Shown: positions 10,087 through 18,955 of the stretch, one piece after another | How positions within the stretch are numbered: the first letter of the stretch is position 1 | How the letters are laid out: the number at the start of each line of letters is the position of its first letter | Assembly (NCBI RefSeq): GCF_039645975.1 | Contig: NZ_CP147918.1 | Location: 372,001-436,000 of the forward strand | DNA: 64,000 bases | Source of the DNA: Sulfurimonas sp. HSL-1716 | GTDB lineage: Bacteria > Campylobacterota > Campylobacteria > Campylobacterales > Sulfurimonadaceae | Direction of reading: 5' to 3' | Made by a program: the position numbers and the translations under genes | Notes under the pieces: model-generated | Databases searched by the model: none | Told to the model about the DNA's origin: nothing | Seen by the model: only the letters and a program-made list of their open reading frames with translations

Positions 10087-10967
10087 AACCGTATTCTTTT
10101 TTCCAGCTCCAAAAGAGGTGCGGTGATCACATCTTGAAACTGGGTACGGTTGAAGGTCTGCTGGCGTTTTGCCAGCTGAGCCGTATGAGTGGAGATATTT
10201 TCAAGCATCTTCTTTTTATCGACCGATCCGTCAAGATACTCCAACACCTCCGATATCCCTATCGATTTCATGCAGTTTGGCTCTCTGGTGTATTTGTGTT
10301 CGAGATAGGCGACTTCATCGATGATCCCCATCTGCAGCATCTTCTGAGACCTTGCTTCTATGCGCTTTCTCAGCGTCTGTCTGTCGACTTCTATATCGTA
10401 TATTTCAAGGTCCTGGATGATCGGTTTTGGAGGATGCTTTAAAAACCATTGTGAGGGAGTAAGCCCCGAAGCTTTATAGATCAGAAGCATTTTTTCGATT
10501 CTATAACTGTCGTTAGGGTCGATATTTTTCATGTACTCCTCATCAAGCGAGTAAAGAAGTTTATAAGAGTCTTTCGGGTGCAGGAGCAGCTCTGCGACTT
10601 CGTCTTTTATTTTTTGCTCGATTTTTGGGATCTGAGACAGCCCTTGTAGAAGAGATTTAAGGTAAAAAGTAGTGCCGCCGACAATAACCAGGTTTTTGTT
10701 ATCGTGTTTTGCCTGCGAGAGAGCGTTTTTATAGATGTTTATAAAGATGTCTACGTTAAAATTCTCGTTTGGGTTTATCTCGTTTATACCGAAATGCCGT
10801 ATCTTTAAGAGCTCCTTGGCAGAGGGTTTTGCAGAAGCTATATCGATCTCTTTGTAGATGCTCAGAGAATCGATGGACAAAATGTATGCATCGTGTTTTT
10901 CAGCGATGTTAAGCGCCAGATCACTTTTCCCCGATGCGGTCGGACCGATAATTGCGATTTGTTTCAT
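10083..10967 (-). CDS. miaA: tRNA dimethylallyltransferase
   Basis: A 294-residue enzyme that adds the dimethylallyl group to N6 of A37 in tRNAs reading UNN codons. The P-loop GPTASGKS lies at residues 8-15, followed by SIDSLSIYKEIDIASAKPS, the family's substrate-binding segment, and GGTTFYLKSLL. Typical length is about 300 residues. It is transcribed against pflA and mqnP and starts about 70 bp from the start of the divergent prenyltransferase gene, so the two probably share a promoter region. Confidence 0.95.
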   Translation of the reverse strand: MKQIAIIGPTASGKSDLALNIAEKHDAYILSIDSLSIYKEIDIASAKPSAKELLKIRHFGINEINPNENFNVDIFINIYKNALSQAKHDNKNLVIVGGTTFYLKSLLQGLSQIPKIEQKIKDEVAELLLHPKDSYKLLYSLDEEYMKNIDPNDSYRIEKMLLIYKASGLTPSQWFLKHPPKPIIQDLEIYDIEVDRQTLRKRIEARSQKMLQMGIIDEVAYLEHKYTREPNCMKSIGISEVLEYLDGSVDKKKMLENISTHTAQLAKRQQTFNRTQFQDVITAPLLELEKRIRF

Positions 10968-11035
10968 ATTGAAATTATATCAGCTAAAAGGTTATTTCGC
11001 TAAAATAAGAAAAAAATAGTTTTGTAGGAATTCTA

Positions 11036-11896
11036 GTGCAGAGATATATAAGCAGATTAAAAGATTTCAATGAGCTGGTCATGTTCCAGCATTCCATATT
11101 TTCGCTGCCTTTTATCTTTATAGCGATGGTGGTTTCGGCTGACGGATGGTTCGGGTTCAGACTGCTTGTTCTTGGGATCTTGGCGGCGATCAGCGCGAGA
11201 AATTTTGCTATGGGACTCAACAGATGGGCGGACAGGGAGTTTGACAGATCCAATCCGCGTACGGCTTCTCGTCCAAGCGTCGACGGAAGGCTCGATGCTA
11301 CCTCCATCTTTATATTCACGATGGTAAACGCGCTGGTTTTTATTGCGGTTGCCTATCTTATCAATGCACTGGCGTTTTATCTTTCCGTTCCTATTTTGGT
11401 GGTTCTTGGAAGCTACTCCTATTTTAAAAGGTTCAGCGAGGGTGCACATATCGTACTTGGAATATCTTTGGGGCTTGCTCCTTTGGCGGGCGTTGTGGCG
11501 GTGCAGGAGAGCATTCCTGCATGGTCTGTACTGCTGAGTATCGGGGTGATGTTTTGGGTGGCGGGATTTGATCTTCTGTACTCTTTGCAGGATATAGAGT
11601 TCGACAAGAAAAACGGTCTCTTCTCGATACCTTCGAGATACGGCTCCGAAGCCACATTGAGCATATCGGCTTTTTTTCATCTTTTGACCGTCGTTTTCTG
11701 GAGTTTTTTCGTCGTATGTGCGAATCTCGGTATTTTCGCATATCTTGCCGTCATCTTCAGCTTGTTGATGCTGGCGTATGAACACTATCTGGTAAGAAAA
11801 GATTTTACCAAGATAGACAAGGCATTTTTTACCGTTAACGGTTATCTGGGTATAGTGTTTTTTGTATTTATAATATTAGATAAGGTGTTTTCATGA
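11036..11896 (+). CDS. mqnP: UbiA-family polyprenyltransferase, probably menaquinone (MqnP)
   Basis: A 286-residue membrane protein with eight to nine hydrophobic segments. Both Mg-prenyl-diphosphate motifs are present: NRWADREFD (NxxxDxxxD) and DLLYSLQDIEFD (DxxxD). It joins a polyprenyl chain to an aromatic ring. Campylobacterota make menaquinone by the futalosine route, in which the prenyltransferase is MqnP, so that role is inferred rather than shown; a 4-hydroxybenzoate substrate cannot be excluded from sequence. The start is GTG with AGGAA at 11026-11030. It overlaps the next gene by ATGA. Confidence 0.8.
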   Translation: MQRYISRLKDFNELVMFQHSIFSLPFIFIAMVVSADGWFGFRLLVLGILAAISARNFAMGLNRWADREFDRSNPRTASRPSVDGRLDATSIFIFTMVNALVFIAVAYLINALAFYLSVPILVVLGSYSYFKRFSEGAHIVLGISLGLAPLAGVVAVQESIPAWSVLLSIGVMFWVAGFDLLYSLQDIEFDKKNGLFSIPSRYGSEATLSISAFFHLLTVVFWSFFVVCANLGIFAYLAVIFSLLMLAYEHYLVRKDFTKIDKAFFTVNGYLGIVFFVFIILDKVFS

Positions 11897-12423
11897 ATAT
11901 ACGTTTAGTTCCGGCTCCAATATCTATAACTTTTAGTCCTGCCGCAGAAGATGAAGAGAATTTTTTACGCGAGTATCATAAACTGAGTCAAACCGACGAC
12001 GATCCCATAGCACAGTGGCTCAAACTCGCAAAAGCCCGCGGTGATACTTCGCAGAGCGACCCGGTGTTGTTAAATCTGATGGTCGAGCTTCACAGAAAAA
12101 TAGATGAGCTTGAGAAGTTTATAAAAGACGAAAAGCCCGTACGCATAGAGCTGATGCATCATGCCGATATCGAGAGCATAGGGTTTCATCACTTTAAAAT
12201 AAAAGAGGAGATACTTTCCGCCGGAGTCGAATACTACGGAAGGATCGAGATGCCTGTTTATCCGAAGCGGGATATAGGCATATATTTTAAAGCCCTTGAC
12301 GGAGATATTGCGGAGATAATCAAGATGCATGACAGAGACGAAAAAGAGTGGAACACGTACCTTACCGCTCGTGAACGTATATTGATCAGAGAGATGAAAG
12401 AGGGTAAAAGTGATACCGATTGA
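11893..12423 (+). CDS. Conserved protein of unknown function, possible atypical PilZ-like domain
   Basis: A 176-residue soluble protein without signal peptide. The N-terminal 90 residues are acidic and helical; the C-terminal half is beta-rich (GRIEMPVYPKRDIGIYFKAL) and ends in a charged helix containing ARERILIREMKEG. The C-terminal half recalls PilZ-like proteins, but I see no clear RxxxR or DxSxxG c-di-GMP motif, so this is weak. It is coupled by ATGA to the upstream prenyltransferase and overlaps the downstream gene by 14 bp, which implies co-translation rather than a shared role. Confidence 0.6.
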   Translation: MNIRLVPAPISITFSPAAEDEENFLREYHKLSQTDDDPIAQWLKLAKARGDTSQSDPVLLNLMVELHRKIDELEKFIKDEKPVRIELMHHADIESIGFHHFKIKEEILSAGVEYYGRIEMPVYPKRDIGIYFKALDGDIAEIIKMHDRDEKEWNTYLTARERILIREMKEGKSDTD

Positions 12424-12922
12424 ATACATTTTAATAGTTATCGGTGTCATCATCCTCTACATAATCTATTATATCTTTTCAAAAGATGCGCAGCTCACAC
12501 GAAATATAAGAGCGATCGCTTCGGCTGTGGAAGATGCGAACCGTCAGATATACATGATAGAAAAAAAGCTGTATGAGATGGATAAAAAGTCATCTACGAC
12601 GGACATAAAAAGAGGTATGAACGATGAAGAGATATATCAGGAGATAGAACGCAGTGTTTATGATTTTATAAATCCCGTTTCTTCGAATATCAAAGAGATA
12701 GAACGAAATCTGGCGGATCTGTCGGTCGCAGTCGATTCAAGGCTTGCTAATCTCGAAGGCGGGATACGTCAGATATCTCTGCCCTCTTCAGTCCATGGAA
12801 ACGATGACAGCAAAATAACTTCACTGTTTAAACAGGGGGTCGATGTCGATACGATCTCAAAAGAGCTGCATCTTTCAAAGGCGGAAGTAGAGTTCGTATT
12901 GAAGATCAACCAGCTAAGATAA
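12410..12922 (+). CDS. Membrane-anchored coiled-coil protein, DUF2802-like
   Basis: 170 residues: an N-terminal membrane helix (IEYILIVIGVIILYIIYYIF), a coiled coil over about residues 30-115, and a short C-terminal helix-turn-helix-like segment, SLFKQGVDVDTISKELHLSK. This order matches DUF2802-type proteins found near motility or division genes in other Proteobacteria. The start is GTG at 12410 inside the previous gene, with AGGG at 12401-12404. ftsW follows within 2-11 bp depending on its start. Function is unknown; a membrane-proximal role in division or motility is only suggested by neighbours. Confidence 0.65.
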   Translation: MIPIEYILIVIGVIILYIIYYIFSKDAQLTRNIRAIASAVEDANRQIYMIEKKLYEMDKKSSTTDIKRGMNDEEIYQEIERSVYDFINPVSSNIKEIERNLADLSVAVDSRLANLEGGIRQISLPSSVHGNDDSKITSLFKQGVDVDTISKELHLSKAEVEFVLKINQLR

Positions 12923-12923
12923 A

Positions 12924-14114
12924 GTGACGGGTATGGCAGATAGAAAACTTTTTGTTTTGACATCGATATTGATCTCTATGAGCATATTGATGTCCTATTC
13001 GCTTACGACGTATACGGTCGTACTTTTTGATATGGGAGAGTTCCATTTTCTTATCCGCCAGGCGGTCTTTGGAGTACTTTCTATCTTGATCATGTGGTTT
13101 TTCGCTCAGCTTGATCCCGATGTCTGGCTTCACAGGCTCGGTCTTATCCTGTTGATAACTTCGATGCTGCTGATGATTATCATGCCGTTTCTGCCTGCAA
13201 GTCTGGTCTCGGAAGTGGGAGGGGCAAAAAGATGGATAAAAATACTCGGTTTTTCATTGGCGCCGGTCGAGTTTTTCAAGATAGGGTTTATCTACTTTTT
13301 GGCGTGGAGTTTTTCCAGAAAACTCGGATATCACGGAGGAATGGGAATAAAACAGGAGTTTTTGCGTTTCTTGCCCTATGCCGTCATCTTCGTTGCCATC
13401 ATGTTCATCATCGCTTTTGTCCAAAACGATCTCGGACAGGTCGTCGTCCTCGGATTGACCCTGCTTTTTATGCTGATGTTTGCCGGAAGCAGTTTCAAGT
13501 TCTTCTTGGTGCTGCTTTTTAGTGCATTCAGCTTTTTTGCTTTTTTTGTCTTGACGGCGGAACATAGGATACTGCGTATAAAATCATGGTGGTCTCTGGC
13601 GCAAAATTCCATTTTGCAGCTTTTTCCCGAATCGATCGCCTCACATCTGCGCGTCCCTTCTTCAACCGAACCCTATCAGATAGGACACTCGCTAAACGCC
13701 ATACATAACGGCGGAATATTCGGCGTAGGTCTTGGAGACGGTACGTTTAAGCTTGGTTTTTTAAGTGAAGTTCATACCGACTTCATACTGGCGGGAATAT
13801 CCGAAGAACTGGGATTTATAGGTGTATTGACGGTAACGGTTATATTTTTATGGATACTGCAGCGTATATTTAAAATCGCAAACCGTTCGAACGATTCGGT
13901 GAACTATCTTTTCAGTCTGGGCATAGGGCTGCTTATATCTTTTGCATTTTTGATAAATGCCTACGGTATAAGCGGATTGGCTCCTATTAAAGGGATATCT
14001 GTACCTTTTTTAAGCTATGGAGGTTCGGCCATCATCGCCGCTTCCATGGGTATCGGGATGGTGCTTATGGCATCAAAGAAGGTAAATATGGATAAAAAAA
14101 GGCTCAACGGGTGA
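12924..14114 (+). CDS. ftsW: Peptidoglycan polymerase FtsW (SEDS family)
   Basis: A 396-residue SEDS protein with about ten membrane helices. Family signatures include FVQNDLGQVVVLG (the catalytic Asp region), GGIFGVGLGDG and GISGLAPIKGISVPFLSYGG near the C terminus. SEDS proteins polymerise lipid II at the septum (FtsW) or side wall (RodA); the murG immediately downstream favours FtsW. The start is either GTG 12924 or ATG 12933; neither has a strong Shine-Dalgarno. The stop overlaps the murG GTG. Confidence 0.88.
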   Translation: MTGMADRKLFVLTSILISMSILMSYSLTTYTVVLFDMGEFHFLIRQAVFGVLSILIMWFFAQLDPDVWLHRLGLILLITSMLLMIIMPFLPASLVSEVGGAKRWIKILGFSLAPVEFFKIGFIYFLAWSFSRKLGYHGGMGIKQEFLRFLPYAVIFVAIMFIIAFVQNDLGQVVVLGLTLLFMLMFAGSSFKFFLVLLFSAFSFFAFFVLTAEHRILRIKSWWSLAQNSILQLFPESIASHLRVPSSTEPYQIGHSLNAIHNGGIFGVGLGDGTFKLGFLSEVHTDFILAGISEELGFIGVLTVTVIFLWILQRIFKIANRSNDSVNYLFSLGIGLLISFAFLINAYGISGLAPIKGISVPFLSYGGSAIIAASMGIGMVLMASKKVNMDKKRLNG

Positions 14115-15127
14115 AATTTTGTATCACGGGAGGCGGAACGGGAGGACATCTCAGCATCGCCGAAGCACTTTGTTCCTCGGCTATCACAAGAGGGCATGAA
14201 GTTGTGTTTATCGGTTCGACGAACGGGCAGGACAGAGCATGGTTCGGCGAACACAGCGGGTTTTCCCATACATATTTTTTAGAAACCTCGGGAGTCGTCA
14301 ATAAAAAAGGTGCGGCAAAAGTCAAAGCCTTGTACCATATCTTTAAAGCGGTGCTGGAATCGAGAAGAATATTTAAGAGACACAAGATACAAGCGGTTAT
14401 AAGCGTAGGCGGATTTTCTGCTGCTCCTGCGGCGTTTGCGTCCGTTATCTCCGGGCTGCCGCTTTTTATTCATGAACAAAACGCCGTCGTGGGGAGATTG
14501 AACTCCGTTTTAAGGTCCCGCGCAAAATATTTTATATCCGCATACGAAAAAGATTCGCCTATAAAAGGATATCCCGTAAAAGAGCTCTTTTTCAGTTCAT
14601 CCAGAGTAAGAGAAGAATTAAAAACGATCATCTTCCTTGGCGGTTCTCAAGGAGCAAAAGCGATAAACGATCTTGCTTTGCAAACGGCCCTGTCCTTAAA
14701 ACAAAAAGGGATAAATATCATCCATCAATGCGGTGAGCGCGATTTTAAAAGAGTTAAAGAAGAGTACGAAAAGATCGGTGTAGAGGTCGAACTGTACTCG
14801 TTTACCAAAGATCTGAACTCACTTGTAAGCAGAGCGGATCTGGCAGTGAGCCGCGCGGGTGCGAGCACTCTTTGGGAACTTTGCGCAAACGGACTGCCCG
14901 CGTTTTTCATTCCCTATCCCTATGCGGCGGGAGATCATCAGTTTTACAACGCAAACTTTATCGTAAAAAAGAATATGGGCTGGTGCGAGAGAGAGGGAGA
15001 AGATTTGAAAGAGAAGCTGCTTGATATTTTAGACGAGCCTCTGCAGCAAAAGAGTGAAAAACTCATCGAACATTCCCATAAGAACGTGGCCGAAGAGATG
15101 ATAAAACTTTTTGAAAGTGCGATATAG
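14111..15127 (+). CDS. murG: UDP-GlcNAc:lipid I N-acetylglucosaminyltransferase MurG
   Basis: A 338-residue GT-B glycosyltransferase that converts lipid I to lipid II on the inner face of the membrane. The glycine loop GGGTGGH is at residues 7-13, the membrane-contact and acceptor region (HEQNAVVGRLN) follows, and the donor-site motif GGSQGAKAIND and AVSRAGASTLWEL are in the C-terminal half. The GTG start lies within the ftsW stop (GTGA). A DedA gene follows 9 bp later. Confidence 0.95.
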   Translation: MKFCITGGGTGGHLSIAEALCSSAITRGHEVVFIGSTNGQDRAWFGEHSGFSHTYFLETSGVVNKKGAAKVKALYHIFKAVLESRRIFKRHKIQAVISVGGFSAAPAAFASVISGLPLFIHEQNAVVGRLNSVLRSRAKYFISAYEKDSPIKGYPVKELFFSSSRVREELKTIIFLGGSQGAKAINDLALQTALSLKQKGINIIHQCGERDFKRVKEEYEKIGVEVELYSFTKDLNSLVSRADLAVSRAGASTLWELCANGLPAFFIPYPYAAGDHQFYNANFIVKKNMGWCEREGEDLKEKLLDILDEPLQQKSEKLIEHSHKNVAEEMIKLFESAI

Positions 15128-15136
15128 GATGGATAG

Positions 15137-15751
15137 ATGTTAGCGGAATTTGCACAGTGGCTTTTGGCGACGGTTTTTGATTGGGGATATCTTGGAATTT
15201 TTTTTCTTATGGCGGTTGAGAGCTCGTTCGTACCGTTTCCAAGCGAAATCATTTTGATCCCGGCAGGCGTATTGATCGCGGATGGAAAGATGAACCTGTA
15301 TCTGGTCTTTGCGTTTTCGATACTGGGCTCACTGTTCGGTGCTTTGGTAAACTATTATCTGGCGATGTTCGTGGGAAGAAAGTTTTTGGACAGATTCGGA
15401 AAATATTTTTTCATCAGTCAAAACTCTTTGGAAAAGATGGATAATTTCTTTGAGAATCATGGTCATATCTCGACGTTTACCGGAAGACTTCTTCCCGGCA
15501 TCAGACAGCTCATATCGATCCCTGCGGGGCTTTCAAAGATGAACTTGAAAATATTTCTCGTCTATACGGGAGCAGGGGCGGGCGTCTGGAGTGTTATCCT
15601 TATAGCTTTGGGGTACTTTATTGGAAAGAATCAGGAACTCATCCATGTGTATCTAAAAGAGATCACGATAGCGGCCGTCACGGCGGCAGTATTGTTGATA
15701 GCTGGATATGTCATTTACAAAAAAAAGAGAATCAAGGAGAAAGAATTATGA
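15137..15751 (+). CDS. DedA/SNARE-associated family membrane protein
   Basis: A 204-residue membrane protein with the DedA signatures ESSFVPFPSEIIL (the re-entrant acidic segment) and GRLLPGIRQLISIPAGLSKM (the glycine/arginine motif). DedA proteins are implicated in lipid carrier recycling (undecaprenyl phosphate) and lipid scrambling, which would suit a gene downstream of murG, but the specific substrate is unknown. AGGATGG precedes the ATG. It overlaps bcp by four bases. A second, different DedA gene is at 34774-35343. Confidence 0.88.
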   Translation: MLAEFAQWLLATVFDWGYLGIFFLMAVESSFVPFPSEIILIPAGVLIADGKMNLYLVFAFSILGSLFGALVNYYLAMFVGRKFLDRFGKYFFISQNSLEKMDNFFENHGHISTFTGRLLPGIRQLISIPAGLSKMNLKIFLVYTGAGAGVWSVILIALGYFIGKNQELIHVYLKEITIAAVTAAVLLIAGYVIYKKKRIKEKEL

Positions 15752-16251
15752 TTGAAGTAGGAAAAACAGCACCGGACTTTTGTCTGCCGAACCAAGATGA
15801 TGTAGAGATATGTTTAAGAGATCTGAGAGGCAAGTGGATAGTCCTGTACTTCTACCCAAAAGACAATACGCCGGGGTGTACGACGGAAGCCTGTGATTTC
15901 ACCCAGACACAGATCGAGTTTGCGGATATGGATGCGATCATCATGGGCGTGAGTGCGGACAGTACGCTCAGCCATCAAAAGTTTATCGAAAAACATGATC
16001 TGGAGGTCACGCTGCTCAGTGATCCTTCTACTAAAATGATGCAGGATTATGATGTCTGGAAGATGAAAAAGAACTACGGCAAAGAGTATATGGGGATCGT
16101 AAGAACGACATATATCGTCTCTCCCGAAGGAAAAATCGCTGCGGGATGGGACAACGTAAAAGTGCGCGTAAAACGTAAGAAAGATGGTGAAACAATAGAA
16201 AAACTGCATGTAAACGAAGTCAAAGAGAAACTAAACGAGCTAAGAGCTTAG
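15748..16251 (+). CDS. bcp: Thioredoxin-dependent thiol peroxidase (Bcp/PrxQ)
   Basis: A 167-residue atypical 2-Cys peroxiredoxin. The peroxidatic cysteine is C44 and the likely resolving cysteine C49 in TPGCTTEACDF; the preceding YFYPKDN and later SADS are family features. It reduces hydroperoxides with thioredoxin as donor in the cytoplasm. Coupled by ATGA to the DedA gene, and convergent with the DUF3373 gene after a 41-bp gap. The C-terminal 30 residues are unusually lysine-rich. Confidence 0.94.
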   Translation: MIEVGKTAPDFCLPNQDDVEICLRDLRGKWIVLYFYPKDNTPGCTTEACDFTQTQIEFADMDAIIMGVSADSTLSHQKFIEKHDLEVTLLSDPSTKMMQDYDVWKMKKNYGKEYMGIVRTTYIVSPEGKIAAGWDNVKVRVKRKKDGETIEKLHVNEVKEKLNELRA

Positions 16252-16292
16252 AGTTTACATACAGGGCTTTTATGTTTATATGTTAAAAGTCT

Positions 16293-17813
16293 TTAATATC
16301 TGTATCTCAGATAAAAACGGATGTCCTGCGCTTTGTCTACTACTTCGGAGCCGTGTCCGTTCGCCACTGCCTCGCTCATAGTCATAGGCGTTCCCGTTTC
16401 GCTTCCGAAAAATCCGTTGCTTCCGCTGTAATCGTAATCTATATACGTGTAACGGAGTTGAAGCGAAAGAATATTTCGTATCAGCGGTTCGGTAAAATAA
16501 GCTTCATAAGCATTCCCCCTGGCTGCCAGCTTCGAGCCGATATTCGTATCTTCTGCGTAGGTGATGCTTCTCCAGTATTTTGAGCCGTGATTGTATTCAA
16601 GACCCCATCTGCCGCTGTTGCTTATCAAAGAGGGAAACTGCACACCTATCCATTCGGAGTGGCCCGTTTTGGCATCCGGGCTGCCGAGCATGGTCTGTCC
16701 GCTTTTTGGATTTGTCTGAGATACTGCGCCGCTTATGAAAAATAGGGTATAGTCTAAAAAATCGCTTATTCCGTCGCCGATGCCGTTGACAACGAAATTA
16801 ACGGTTCCGCTGTATAATCCGCCGACATTTTTGAACCCTGCAGAAGGATCGGAAGCATTGTTTTCATCGATAAGGTTGTTTGCATAATAAAATTGCGTTC
16901 CTATACTGTACTGCCCGTCATCATAGGGCACAAAGATCAATCCGGCCAAATCTATATCGTTTATGCTGTTTGTGTCTTTTGAATAGGGCGCCCCGCTGAA
17001 TTTTGGCTGTGCATTGGTTCCGCCGCGGCCGGCGCAGAACTTCACATACATCCCCGAAACACCTGTCATTCTCTCAAGATCGAACTTTGAACTCAATCCG
17101 TCAAATTCGACATTGATAGTATGTCCCATAGGAGAAGCGGCAAGGTCGTCGTCGCGCAGGTTTACCAGATGACCGTTTGTGGAAGGTCGTCGCCCCAGAC
17201 TGAAAGTCCACGGTATGTCTGTTCCTAAAAACGTATTGTTTTTGTAAAAAAAGTAAGCGGAACGAACTCTGATAGTGTCGTCGTAAGCATTTTCATTTGT
17301 TATCCAGTCAAAGTTTTCAAAGGAGTTGTTTGTACTTGCACCGCTTCTGGAACCGTAGGCTTTGTTATACGCGAGCTGTCCAGTAAAGCTGAGGTTATCG
17401 GTAGCCGCCCAGTTCATGCCAAGCCACAGTCTGTTCGTAAAAAAAGCATCGTTGTTGTTTGTCGAGCCGTCAGCCATCTTATACTGTATGTTTTCAACGG
17501 CACTTCTAAGATCGACGTTGAATTTTAAGTGGTTTCCACCAGTTTTTTTATGAAGATCGTCGATGCTCTCCTGTATATCGGCCAGTTTTTCCGACAGATC
17601 CTCTTTATCGTTTTTAGGCGTTTCTTTTACATCGATTTTTTTATTTTCCGCTTTCATTGAAGCGGATTCTTTTGCTTTTAAGTCGGCGATCTCCGCTTTT
17701 AGTTTATTTATCTCTTTTTCCATGGCTTCTAGCCGATCATACATCGAAGCTGCGCTTGCATTGCTTACAAGCAAAGTCGCTGCCATCAGAGAGATCATTA
17801 CTTTCTTTTTCAT
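16293..17813 (-). CDS. Outer-membrane DUF3373 (porin-like) protein
   Basis: 506 residues with a signal peptide (cleavage near residue 21, SNASA), a short coiled coil at about 24-85 (EAMEKEINKLKAEIADLKAK and following), then a long beta-rich domain ending in an aromatic residue (DIRFYLRYRY), as expected for an outer-membrane barrel. This layout, a coiled coil followed by a barrel, fits DUF3373 proteins of Campylobacterota. A single cysteine is seen in KFCAGRGG. The substrate is unknown. It is a single-gene unit, divergent from rpsB across a 357-bp gap. Confidence 0.8.
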   Translation of the reverse strand: MKKKVMISLMAATLLVSNASAASMYDRLEAMEKEINKLKAEIADLKAKESASMKAENKKIDVKETPKNDKEDLSEKLADIQESIDDLHKKTGGNHLKFNVDLRSAVENIQYKMADGSTNNNDAFFTNRLWLGMNWAATDNLSFTGQLAYNKAYGSRSGASTNNSFENFDWITNENAYDDTIRVRSAYFFYKNNTFLGTDIPWTFSLGRRPSTNGHLVNLRDDDLAASPMGHTINVEFDGLSSKFDLERMTGVSGMYVKFCAGRGGTNAQPKFSGAPYSKDTNSINDIDLAGLIFVPYDDGQYSIGTQFYYANNLIDENNASDPSAGFKNVGGLYSGTVNFVVNGIGDGISDFLDYTLFFISGAVSQTNPKSGQTMLGSPDAKTGHSEWIGVQFPSLISNSGRWGLEYNHGSKYWRSITYAEDTNIGSKLAARGNAYEAYFTEPLIRNILSLQLRYTYIDYDYSGSNGFFGSETGTPMTMSEAVANGHGSEVVDKAQDIRFYLRYRY

Positions 17814-17966
17814 TGGCCATCCCTGTTTTTATTATATTTTTGTAATATTTTTTGTTTGTGCATAGTAACTAAATATATTATAAAAACTAATTAAAACAGA
17901 TCCCTTGCTTCTTGGAAAAATCGATCTTATAATTATTTTTACAGCAGTATTTAAACTAAAATTTTG

Positions 17967-17972
17967 TATAAT
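17967..17972 (+). promoter_or_regulatory. Probable sigma-70 -10 box of rpsB-tsf
   Basis: A perfect TATAAT preceded by T/A-rich DNA and no recognisable -35, the usual form of housekeeping promoters in this phylum. Transcription would start near 17979, leaving a leader of about 190 nt before the rpsB ATG. Confidence 0.6.
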
Positions 17973-17978
17973 TCCGCG

Positions 17979-18170
17979 ATTTTCTTTCTGTAAAAACAAA
18001 GAAAAACAAAGCAAGTATATGCCGAAACGTTGGTGCGTCCCCTCTGAAATAATAGAGGAAGATGTCTGGTAATACCCAAGATAACCGACAAAACTAGAGA
18101 ATGCGGTTTTGCGAAAGCAAAAAGTTTCTTTAGAAAATTTCTGGCTGAAAAAGCCTTTAAAGGACCTTAT
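17979..18170 (+). ncRNA. Candidate structured 5' leader of rpsB
   Basis: The leader contains at least two hairpins. One has arms CCTCT (18041-18045) and AGAGG (18054-18058). The other is TTTTGC-GAAA-GCAAAA (18107-18122), a six-pair stem with a GNRA tetraloop; it can be extended outward by CTAGAGAA/TTCTTTAG with a G-U pair. Ribosomal protein S2 genes are autoregulated through their leaders in other bacteria; whether this leader works that way is inference. No open reading frame fills it. Confidence 0.45.
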
Positions 18171-18953
18171 ATGGTAACTATGAAAGACCTACTAGAATGT
18201 GGTGTACACTTCGGACACCAAACCCGTCGTTGGAACCCAAAGATGAAAAAATATATCTTCGGTGTGCGTAAAAATATCCATATCATCGATCTACAAAAAA
18301 CATTGCGTTATTTCCGCAATACATATCAAATCGTCGTCGATGCTGCAGCTGAAGGAAAAACAGTCCTTTTTGTCGGAACAAAAAAACAAGCTCGCAATAC
18401 TTTAAAAGAAGCGGCACTGAAATGCGGTATGCCATATGTTGAAAATCGCTGGTTAGGCGGTATGCTTACGAACTTCGAAACTATCCAAAAGTCTATCCGT
18501 AAACTTGAAGCTATCGAGCAGATGGAAGAAAACGGACAGATGTCGCTTTTAACTAAAAAAGAGGCGTTGATGCTTTCTCGTCAAAAAGAGAAACTTTCTT
18601 CATACTTCGGCGGTATCCGTGATATGAAAAAACTTCCGGATATGCTTTTCGTACTGGATGCGGCAAAAGAACATATCGCAGTTTTGGAAGCTCGTTGTCT
18701 AAACATTCCTATCGTTGCGCCGTTAGATACTAACTGTGATCCGGACCTTATCGATTTCCCGATCCCTGGTAATGATGATGCTATCCGTTCTATCCAGCTT
18801 TTCTGTAATGAAATGGCTGAAGCGATCAACGAAGGTAAAGCATTGGCAAACGGCGGTTCTACTACTGATGTAGAAGAGGAGATGGAAGCTGCAAACGCTA
18901 AAGAAGTTGAAGCGGAAGAAGCAGCGGAAGAAACAGCAGAAGAGGAAGAGTAA
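18171..18953 (+). CDS. rpsB: 30S ribosomal protein S2
   Basis: 260 residues. The start [20 protein letters not shown] and [11 protein letters not shown] are S2 signatures. The protein is completed by an acidic tail of about 30 residues ([14 protein letters not shown]) that E. coli S2 lacks but relatives in this phylum share in some form. AAAGGA precedes the ATG. tsf follows after 2 bp, the standard bacterial rpsB-tsf pair. Confidence 0.98.
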   Translation: MVTMKDLLECGVHFGHQTRRWNPKMKKYIFGVRKNIHIIDLQKTLRYFRNTYQIVVDAAAEGKTVLFVGTKKQARNTLKEAALKCGMPYVENRWLGGMLTNFETIQKSIRKLEAIEQMEENGQMSLLTKKEALMLSRQKEKLSSYFGGIRDMKKLPDMLFVLDAAKEHIAVLEARCLNIPIVAPLDTNCDPDLIDFPIPGNDDAIRSIQLFCNEMAEAINEGKALANGGSTTDVEEEMEAANAKEVEAEEAAEETAEEEE

Positions 18954-18955
18954 TC

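Larger units (their letters stand above)
17814..18170. other. Intergenic region with rpsB promoter and leader
   Basis: No gene is visible in this gap. The left part is the upstream region of the DUF3373 gene on the minus strand and is AT-rich. The right part contains the rpsB promoter and a structured transcript leader, listed separately. Confidence 0.7.

Noticed and set aside
11057-11785. A 242-codon ORF antisense to the UbiA-type gene
   Set aside because: Shadow of a real gene, no start signal and no resemblance to any family.
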